Part shown: positions 56,258 to 62,304 of the stretch, one piece after another
Position numbering within the stretch: the stretch's first letter is position 1
Layout: each line of letters begins with the position of its first letter
DNA from: Alphaproteobacteria bacterium
Lineage (GTDB): Bacteria; Pseudomonadota; Alphaproteobacteria; UBA3830
DNA: 62,304 bases
Reading direction: 5' to 3'
Assembly (NCBI GenBank): GCA_025998735.1
Contig: BNWJ01000002.1
Span: forward strand, 1 to 62,304
Program-made: the position numbers and the translations under genes
Notes under the pieces: model-generated
Databases searched by the model: none
What the model saw: only the letters and a program-made list of their open reading frames with translations
Told to the model about the DNA's origin: nothing

Positions 56258-56562
56258 TCATGCAAGTCCAAATCCATTTTTCATGTTAACAATTCCGGCG
56301 ATAATCCTAAACTTTTCATTAAATTTTATCCTTTTGTTGCGATAACGGTCCGACATAATCCTGAAAACCTTAATATCTCCGAGAATATTCTCAACAACCA
56401 CTCTAACTTTTGATATGGCCCTGTTTTTTTCCTTTTCTTCCTTGGTTAGCTTGCCACCTTTGGGCTTTTTCTTTGGAATTTCCGAGTTTTTGTGAATCTT
56501 CTCTATCCCCTGATAGCCGGAATCCCCCAAAACATGAGTCTCGATCGGAATTTTTTCGCTCT
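56258..56562 (-). pseudogene. IS5-family transposase C-terminal remnant
   Basis: The minus-strand frame reads ETHVLGDSGYQGIEKIHKNS, PKKKPKGGKLTKEEKEKNRA, RVVVENILGDIKVFRIMSDR, then YRNKRIKFNEKFRIIAGIVN, the C-terminal third of IS5/IS1031-group DDE transposases, including the last acidic residue in VVVENILG. The first two-thirds are gone. Its DNA forms the 3' end of the secreted-protein gene at 56403, read there in another frame. Confidence 0.75.
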
Positions 56563-57875
56563 TTTTTATCCTGCTCTTTTTCTATCTGCTTTGGTTGAGC
56601 CTGCAGTGCTGCAGTTCTCCTTTTTTCCTCTTTTTGAGCCTTTTTCTCTTGTGCTTCTTTATCTATTCTAGCCTGCTTTTCTCTTCGTTCTCTATTACGT
56701 TGAGCGTTCTCTTCCTCACGCATACGCATTTCTTCTTTTTTTCTTTGCGCTTCCTCTGCTTCTGCTGCTTGTGCCGCCCGCATATCATCTTCCGCTTTTT
56801 GTGCTGCAGCTGCTGCCCGTCTACCTTCTTTCGCCTTTTGTGCTGCAGCTGCAGCTTCTGCTGCCTGTCTATCATCTTCCGCTTTTTGTGCCGCAGCAGC
56901 TACTGCCGCCCGCCTATCTTCTTCCGCCTTTTGTGCTGCCGCTCTTTCTGCTGCTATTTCCTCTTTGCTCAACGGCAGAATCTTTATCCATTGAGTCAAA
57001 GAAGCTCCGCCGCCTTTATGTTCTGGCAAAATGATCACTTTCATCATGCATTTTGATTCTTTTGCCAGCTTTCCAGTGGCATCAAATTTCTTTTTATTGT
57101 CCGCTTTGTATCCGCGAGTTTTAAATGTACCATCTTCACAGAGAGCAAAATGTTTTCTGCAGTAGTCAAGGAAACCTTGTCTGTTGCGCTCTATTGCAGC
57201 AGAAGCGCGCGCTTCTTCGCGGTCTCTTCTGGCCTGCTCATCTCGTTCTCTTTCTCTACGCTCTGACTCAGCACGAGCTTGCGCTTCTTCGCGATCTCTT
57301 CTGGTCCGCTCCTCTTGTTCTCTTTTTCTATGTTCCGACTCAGCACGAGCTCGCGCTTCTTCTTGAGCTCTCATTGCCTGCCATTCTCGTACACATAATG
57401 GAGCCGTAAGAGCCATATCATCTGACTCTTGTGGATCTGTAGCTCGTATTCGTATTATAAGACGCTCGAATTCAGCTTCAACTGCGCGATTGAGCTCTCG
57501 ACACCAGTAACGCTGGCTTTCCTGGTCAGGAGACTGGTCCAACAGCCGCATACAGGAATCGATTAGTGGAGAACACAAACTTAGACATCTTAGCTTTGAT
57601 TTCAAAATAAATTCTTCCAACGTCAGAGTAGACTCATCTATTTCGCCAAGGTACTCCATCACATCATCTGGAAGCGAAGCATTCTTCTGCTCTTTATCAG
57701 CTGCTCCATTATTTTCCACTCCGCTAAGAAACGCCATCGTTCCATCTAGAGGCACGGCATATTCTGGAATATGAGAACTCGCTTCAAAATCGGCGACTCT
57801 CGTCCCTTCCGCATTTGCTATTCCCATACTTGCAAGCACAAGAGCAAACACTCTATCACTAATTTTCGTTTTCAT
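56403..57875 (-). CDS. Large charged secreted protein, leader family member E, tail replaced by IS sequence
   Basis: The ATG at 57875 follows GGAGTGCGAA and gives MKTKISDRVFALVLASMGIANAEG, the same signal type as the four proteins at 13.8-16.5 kb. A helical region with cysteines (residues about 90-150) is followed by a long Ala/Glu/Arg/Lys coiled-coil-like stretch (AAAQKAEDDRQAAEAAAAAQ; EEAQRKKEEMRMREEENAQR), TolA-like in composition. Between them lies NKKKFDATGKLAKESKCMMK, which looks folded. From about residue 440 the sequence is the IS5 transposase remnant in a different frame, so the original C-terminus was lost. 490 residues. Function unknown; export is likely. Confidence 0.7.
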   Translation of the reverse strand: MKTKISDRVFALVLASMGIANAEGTRVADFEASSHIPEYAVPLDGTMAFLSGVENNGAADKEQKNASLPDDVMEYLGEIDESTLTLEEFILKSKLRCLSLCSPLIDSCMRLLDQSPDQESQRYWCRELNRAVEAEFERLIIRIRATDPQESDDMALTAPLCVREWQAMRAQEEARARAESEHRKREQEERTRRDREEAQARAESERRERERDEQARRDREEARASAAIERNRQGFLDYCRKHFALCEDGTFKTRGYKADNKKKFDATGKLAKESKCMMKVIILPEHKGGGASLTQWIKILPLSKEEIAAERAAAQKAEEDRRAAVAAAAQKAEDDRQAAEAAAAAQKAKEGRRAAAAAQKAEDDMRAAQAAEAEEAQRKKEEMRMREEENAQRNRERREKQARIDKEAQEKKAQKEEKRRTAALQAQPKQIEKEQDKKERKNSDRDSCFGGFRLSGDREDSQKLGNSKEKAQRWQANQGRKGKKQGHIKS

Positions 57876-57918
57876 TTCGCACTCCGTTTAAAATATCTAA
57901 TAATAAAAAATTCCACTA

Positions 57919-57947
57919 TGAATAACACGATAGAAAACGCTTGTCAA
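57919..57947 (-). promoter_or_regulatory. Shared leader promoter, copy E
   Basis: TTGACA (57947-57942) and TATTCA (57924-57919) with a 17-base spacer AGCGTT...ATCGTGT that matches copy A, then ATTAGATATT and GGAG. This distant copy lacks the upstream AT-rich block. Confidence 0.7.
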
Positions 57948-57956
57948 CAATCAATA

Positions 57957-60434
57957 TCAAGAATTGGCAGCTTCCATGAACATATCGTCCGTGCTATATT
58001 CGTCGTTCCGATGATTTAGTATGTCTTTCGCGATTTTTTGATTGGCAATGGGAAGGGAGCATATTACGCACGTATTTCCATTGGGATCTGCTTTGACTCC
58101 AAGTGAGCCTCCGTGCAATTCTATGAGGGATCTGACCAGTGGCATGCTTGCGGTATTTGATTCCACGTACTTAATTGTAGCTTTCTTGTGGGATTTCTTG
58201 AAAATTTCGACATCGTCGTTTACGTGTAATCCTATCGCTTCATCTTTAATGATGATTTTCATATTATTGTCATCTGATACCAAACGCAACTCGATTTTTC
58301 CGTTTATTGGAGTAAATTGTATGGCATTTATAAGTATATTAAATATTGCTTGTTTTATGCGTTTTCTGTCTCCTGTAAATTTGGCACTTATGTCTTCAAA
58401 ACAAGTGATAATATTTATATTCTTTTCCTTCGTTCGTTTTTCCACAGTTGCTATTACTTCGTTTATCGTTTCATGTATGGAAAATGTTGACATATCAAGC
58501 TTGGAGGACTCAATATCCACGGAAACCATTTCCAATAGATTATTAGTCATCTGATAAAGTTGATTAGATGAATCCAATATGTATTTGCAATATTCTAGTT
58601 GTTTGTCGTTCAAAACGCCATAATACTGATGCATAAGCAATTCTGCGAAACCAATTAATGCGTTTAGCGGTTCTTTGAGCTCCGTTGATATTCCGTATAC
58701 AAACTCATATCTGAGCTGTTGAGCGGCTTTAAGTGCCTGGCTTCTTTCCATAATGGCTTTTTCCACAATGCAGCTGTCAGTTATGTTAGTGTAGCTGAGC
58801 ATGTGAGCTCCGTCCGGCAGTGGGATATAGGAAAATAGAATGACGGAGTTGTCTTTTTTGGTGAGCTTTCCGGTTTTTGCGATTCTATCCGTTAGATTGC
58901 TTATGGAATTTTCCTTGAAGGATTTCCAATCTTCTCCATAATCGAGTGAATCTTTGATTATATCAAGCAATTCAGACAGATGTATTCCTTTGAGATCGGA
59001 AGTCTCCTTGTCTTTTATGTCCCATATTTTGATTGTGGAGTTATTGACGATTTTCATGCGATTATCGCTGCCATAAACCGCGATTCCTTCTTGCAAATGA
59101 TCAATTGTTTCTTTGTGAACTGCAAGAAGCGTGTTGTTTTTTCGTTGCAATGCCAGGGAATTGGTGACGTCCTCGAATATAAAAATCAATCCGCCAAGAG
59201 GATATGGCGCTACCAGCGTCCGCAGCGTATTTCCATTTGGTAAATGCATCAGTTCCTGTGATGGAGTCGTTATGGACGTAAACAATGCCAATTGTGATTT
59301 CTTAAAGGCTTGAAAATCCGCGTGCTCAGGTAATTGACGATTATTCCTTCTTTCGTCCAGTATTTCAGCATAGGTTGGCTTGGAATGCAGCCAACTCTGT
59401 TCAAGTTTCATAAGTTTCTGATAGGCGCCGTTAAAGAACACAAGTCTTGTATTTTCGCTGAATATGGCGATAGCCGTTGATAGATTTTCCAGAACTTCGT
59501 AGTTTGCTGTCACAATTCGGTCTAGGCTTGATGAGAGATTTTCTTCGGATGTAATGTCTGTAGCAAATCCAACTGAATTGCCTCTTGATGTTGGAACTTC
59601 ATGGACAGATAACTTCCTGCGCACTCCTTTTATTACTGTAAATTGAGAAATCACCTGCATTCTATTGCATTTTCTAGCATTTTCCGCAAGAGAATGTCCC
59701 TGACCAAATAAATTCCCAGGAATGAGAGGCGTGTTTTTCGCTATGATCTTCTCGCTCGGACTATCGAGCGCATCAGCGTAGGCTTTATTGCAGTATGTTA
59801 TCTCGAGATTGCTGTTTCTTTTCCATATCGGCATTGGAATGACGTTTAACATTTCCAGAAATTCTTCCATTGTTTTCTCGGCAGCAGCGGTTCTATTTTT
59901 TAGATCCTGTATTTCCGTAAATGGTTCTGTTATATCTTTTCCCCATAGAATTATTGTTTCCAGTCCATTGAGGGCAATTTTGGAGCCTCTTATTTCTATT
60001 ATTTTATCATTAGCAAGCGCTGACACTGCAATATTAAATGGAACTCCGTTTTTTTTCAGCTGACCGAATAGGGTTGATAATTGATTTGCATCTTCTCTAT
60101 TGATGAGCGACAGAACTTCTCCAATGAATATGGATGGACTATTTCTAAGATCAAAAAATGCTCTGAATTTTTTAGATGAACCTATGTATTCGTTGCTTCC
60201 ACTCCAGGCGATCCATCCGTTATCGGATAATGACAGCACAGAGTGATAGTGGCATAGCAGGTCCATATATTTGAAAGCATTGAATCTTGATCTGTAAACA
60301 CAATGCAAAAGAATTACCGACGCCGGTAGAAAACACGATATTGCGAGAGCTAAGGACTTTGAGAAAATAAGACAAATAATCCCAAATACAACTAGAATAG
60401 AACTAAATAGATCTGCTTTATACCAAGTTTTCAT
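57957..60434 (-). CDS. DivL-like multi-PAS sensor protein with histidine kinase fold, phospho-His replaced
   Basis: Two N-terminal membrane helices (residues 9-45: FSSILVVFGIICLIF, LALAISCFLPASVILLH) are followed by about four PAS-like regions (near 60-170, 190-295, 310-425, 440-555). The DHp segment reads YEFVYGISTELKEPLNALIG: the position of the phospho-histidine is T584. The ATPase domain has N703 in LINAIQFTP but a weak G1 (IIKDEAIGL) and G2 (ASMPLVRSLIELHGG). This matches the DivL type of alphaproteobacterial proteins, which have Tyr there and act as regulators of CckA rather than kinases. 825 residues. No response regulator is adjacent. A non-catalytic cell-cycle regulator is likely. 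Confidence 0.82.
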   Translation of the reverse strand: MKTWYKADLFSSILVVFGIICLIFSKSLALAISCFLPASVILLHCVYRSRFNAFKYMDLLCHYHSVLSLSDNGWIAWSGSNEYIGSSKKFRAFFDLRNSPSIFIGEVLSLINREDANQLSTLFGQLKKNGVPFNIAVSALANDKIIEIRGSKIALNGLETIILWGKDITEPFTEIQDLKNRTAAAEKTMEEFLEMLNVIPMPIWKRNSNLEITYCNKAYADALDSPSEKIIAKNTPLIPGNLFGQGHSLAENARKCNRMQVISQFTVIKGVRRKLSVHEVPTSRGNSVGFATDITSEENLSSSLDRIVTANYEVLENLSTAIAIFSENTRLVFFNGAYQKLMKLEQSWLHSKPTYAEILDERRNNRQLPEHADFQAFKKSQLALFTSITTPSQELMHLPNGNTLRTLVAPYPLGGLIFIFEDVTNSLALQRKNNTLLAVHKETIDHLQEGIAVYGSDNRMKIVNNSTIKIWDIKDKETSDLKGIHLSELLDIIKDSLDYGEDWKSFKENSISNLTDRIAKTGKLTKKDNSVILFSYIPLPDGAHMLSYTNITDSCIVEKAIMERSQALKAAQQLRYEFVYGISTELKEPLNALIGFAELLMHQYYGVLNDKQLEYCKYILDSSNQLYQMTNNLLEMVSVDIESSKLDMSTFSIHETINEVIATVEKRTKEKNINIITCFEDISAKFTGDRKRIKQAIFNILINAIQFTPINGKIELRLVSDDNNMKIIIKDEAIGLHVNDDVEIFKKSHKKATIKYVESNTASMPLVRSLIELHGGSLGVKADPNGNTCVICSLPIANQKIAKDILNHRNDEYSTDDMFMEAANS

Positions 60435-60643
60435 TAATATAGAACCACCAAGAGCGGAATCAAAAACGTCGAATCGCCACTAGAAAACACATTCTTCGCC
60501 ATAATTATCGCAAACAACATATAAGAAATACAAGAGAACAATCGATATTTTTATTAAAATAAATAATAAAATGCGATCGTTGGCTTCTAAAATCAAACAC
60601 CAAGGCCCCTTTTGCTAGAAAAGAGCCATTATGTTGCGATCTC
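60435..60643. other. Intergenic stretch between the MORN gene and the sensor gene
   Basis: About 210 AT-rich bases with no gene I can support. It should hold the promoter of the sensor gene (minus strand), but no strong match was found. Confidence 0.4.
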
Positions 60644-61480
60644 TTAGAACATATTTATCGGTAGTTGCGTGATAATTACTAGATCTGTTGCATAAGCTTC
60701 TTGGAGCCTCTGATTATCAGGATCAACAAACGGCATATGCAACAGGTCTACTATCCAAGCTTTTTCAACCATTGGATAAATAATGCCCTTAAACAACTGT
60801 AGGGTTTCTTCTCTTTCGCTTTTATCCTCACAACAATTTTTCACATACGAAAACTCATCAGGATGTGTAATTTTTCCTCTTTCATCTATTTCATTATCTA
60901 CCCAAAATCCCTCATAGACATCTCCGTTATCATATGTCAATTTTCCCTTTCCATGCATTTTATTATCCCGCCAATGCCCAGTATAGACGTGTCTAGGTGA
61001 GAACCACACATATGTTCCTTCTCCAGTTCTTTTGCCATTTATCCAATTTCCATCATAAAAATCCTCATTGTTGTATTTCATCGTTCCTTTGCCATTCGCG
61101 CCACCATTCTCCCAATCTCCTTCGTAGATGTCTCCACCGACTGATTTATAAATTCCTTTCCCATTGCCTTTATCATCCCGCCATTCACCTTCATATTCTG
61201 CTCCCCATGGAAAAGTATATCTTCCTTTTCCCTCTCTTTTTCCATCCACCCAGTCTCCCACATAAATTTTCCCATTGGCATATGTCATTGTTCCTTTTCC
61301 ACATGGAACCCTATTAATGTGCTGACCGACATATTTGTTTCCATCAATATCTAATGTTGCATGTTCCGATAGCACACGATGTGCCGAATCTTCTTTTTCT
61401 TCATGCATTCCTTCTGCCGTCCCAAAACTTGCGACCAGCATCACAGATGCAGATATGACGATTGATTTGTTTATTCTCAT
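60644..61480 (-). CDS. Secreted MORN-repeat protein 4
   Basis: The start at 61480 (MRINKSIVISASVMLVASFG) follows GGAG by nine bases and gives a signal peptide ending TAEGM; an upstream in-frame ATG at 61549 is less likely. About seven MORN repeats run from residue 45 to 210, such as YVGQHINRVPCGKGTMTYAN, YEGEWRDDKGNGKGIY, YTGHWRDNKMHGKGKLTYDN and YEGFWVDNEIDERGKI. The last 70 residues (KNCCEDKSEREETLQLFKGI) are helical and unrecognised. 278 residues. It is a classical MORN array, more regular than the small proteins near polA. Export and a membrane- or host-related role are inferred. Confidence 0.82.
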   Translation of the reverse strand: MRINKSIVISASVMLVASFGTAEGMHEEKEDSAHRVLSEHATLDIDGNKYVGQHINRVPCGKGTMTYANGKIYVGDWVDGKREGKGRYTFPWGAEYEGEWRDDKGNGKGIYKSVGGDIYEGDWENGGANGKGTMKYNNEDFYDGNWINGKRTGEGTYVWFSPRHVYTGHWRDNKMHGKGKLTYDNGDVYEGFWVDNEIDERGKITHPDEFSYVKNCCEDKSEREETLQLFKGIIYPMVEKAWIVDLLHMPFVDPDNQRLQEAYATDLVIITQLPINMF

Positions 61481-61672
61481 TTCTTTGTTCTCCACCAATA
61501 AGGAACTAAAATTAAACGCAATTGTCTGACAATTTCTCGCAAAAATCAATCAAAAAGCTGCATGTCATTGAAAAAACATTCCGTAAACCAAATGTTTTTC
61601 ATCCAATGCACTTGTTTTTTCAAAAGGCAACCACATATATTTTCTATAATCGTCACATTGGAGATAAACATT

Positions 61673-62221
61673 ATGAAATTCATAATATTAACATTGGCTT
61701 TGATTACGACATCATTTGCTTGTGCAGACTACGAGAATCCCATAAAAGTAAATAAGATAATGGAAGAATTCAGAAAAAACACAGCACATGCAAAGAAAAA
61801 ATTTTTAAACAAGGAGCTGCTGGTACGTGGTGTATGCGCCAAAGTTGGAAAAATGTTTCTTGAAGACAAGTATGTTTTGGAACTGAATCCCATGGGCAAC
61901 GTTTTCCTTCCTACTGCGATTAATTGTGAATTCTCTGCCGATGAGAAACGATCGCTAAAAAATATAGCAAAGGAAGATGAGATTGTGATTGCGGGAACCA
62001 TGGTTAGTCAACACAGAATCAAAGACTGCTCTATTGTTAGAGTGATTCCAGGTCGTTTTCATGGTTGTGTTTGTGATGAACAATGCGTCCACTGCGAAAG
62101 ATGCAATTGCTGCGAAATTCACTGCAGACAGCATGAGCATGCGCATCAAAAGGCGGTACAACAGACACAAGCGCGCATAGGATTAGTTAACAAACAACCT
62201 GACCAAGTGCCTGTGGACTAA
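61673..62221 (+). CDS. Exported OB-fold (tRNA_anti-like) protein with Cys/His-rich tail
   Basis: The ATG at 61673 follows GGAG by nine bases and gives MKFIILTLALITTSFACADY, a signal peptide; upstream ATGs in frame lack this. The mature domain (KKFLNKELLVRGVCAKVGKM, YVLELNPMG, CEFSADEKRSLKNIAKEDEI, VIAGTMVSQHRIKDCSIV) follows the tRNA_anti-like OB-fold pattern. It ends in a short Cys/His cluster: HGCVCDEQCVHCERCNCCEI and HCRQHEHAH, eight cysteines and several histidines, likely metal-binding. 182 residues. It is divergent from MORN gene 4 across a 192-base gap. Function unknown. Confidence 0.65.
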   Translation: MKFIILTLALITTSFACADYENPIKVNKIMEEFRKNTAHAKKKFLNKELLVRGVCAKVGKMFLEDKYVLELNPMGNVFLPTAINCEFSADEKRSLKNIAKEDEIVIAGTMVSQHRIKDCSIVRVIPGRFHGCVCDEQCVHCERCNCCEIHCRQHEHAHQKAVQQTQARIGLVNKQPDQVPVD

Positions 62222-62273
62222 TTTTATAATTCCATGATTCATGAAGGATATTTTTTTCCAAAGCTATAGCTTT

Positions 62274-62296
62274 AAAAGTTTTGTTGGAAACTTTTT
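62274..62296 (+). terminator. Intrinsic terminator at the right edge
   Basis: AAAAGTTT (62274-62281) pairs with AAACTTTT (62288-62295), then further T. It follows the OB-fold gene by about 50 bases. The stem is AT-only but the T-run is good. Confidence 0.5.
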
Positions 62297-62304
62297 TCGC
62301 AAGT

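Overview
The window looks like a piece of chromosome from a host-associated alphaproteobacterium, probably of a Holosporales- or Rickettsiales-like lineage. The order secY-adk-rpsM-rpsK-rpoA-rplQ, a cysteine-free L31, a DivL-like PAS kinase, orphan pntAA and SecB all fit Alphaproteobacteria. Many small genes with signal peptides, MORN and ankyrin-type repeats, a HEFNH metallopeptidase and a giant autotransporter suggest life with a eukaryotic host. The exact order is inference.

Layout. 1-2451: a minus-strand TadG-like protein with a very recent 40-residue repeat array, running off the left edge. 2627-5192: tsaE, comM and a two-BON-domain lipoprotein (minus). 5471-7832: a 221 bp duplication of the start of recO flanking a HEFNH metallopeptidase gene, then intact recO. 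7856-12149: pntAA, pmbA, dacA-like and tmk (plus). 12222-13360: a lone HAD phosphatase and grpE (minus). 13801-16533: four small secreted proteins, each behind the same promoter and leader. 16784-34316: an uninterrupted str-S10-spc-alpha cluster from rpsL to rplQ. 34611-36665: a Nudix-like and an ankyrin-like secreted protein. 36976-45585: a giant gene joining a family 2 glycosyltransferase to a glycine/cysteine-rich autotransporter. 45877-54007: a secreted protein, rpmE, a second DacA-like protein, an M16 peptidase, vapBC, secB and polA. 54076-56560: tandem MORN-protein genes separated by degraded copies of the polA tail, then IS debris. 56403-62221: a charged secreted protein sharing the leader of the 13.8-16 kb family, a DivL-like sensor protein lacking the phospho-histidine, a MORN protein and an OB-fold protein with a Cys/His-rich tail.

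Three themes cut across the map. (1) A dispersed palindromic element with a 15-base core (CCAACGTGACGTTGG or a compensated variant) lies in intergenic DNA and in frame inside genes: twice in polA, at the glycosyltransferase/autotransporter junction, and at the start of the HAD gene. It resembles Rickettsia palindromic elements in behaviour. (2) Accessory secreted-protein genes sit next to housekeeping genes whose ends have been duplicated (recO 5' end, polA 3' end). (3) A promoter, leader and signal-peptide cassette is shared by five otherwise divergent secreted proteins.

The core genes carry out translation, RNA synthesis, preprotein export (SecY, SecB), DNA repair and replication (PolA, RecO) and peptidoglycan trimming. 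The accessory genes mostly encode exported or surface products. Everything here was read by eye; no database search or folding program was run.
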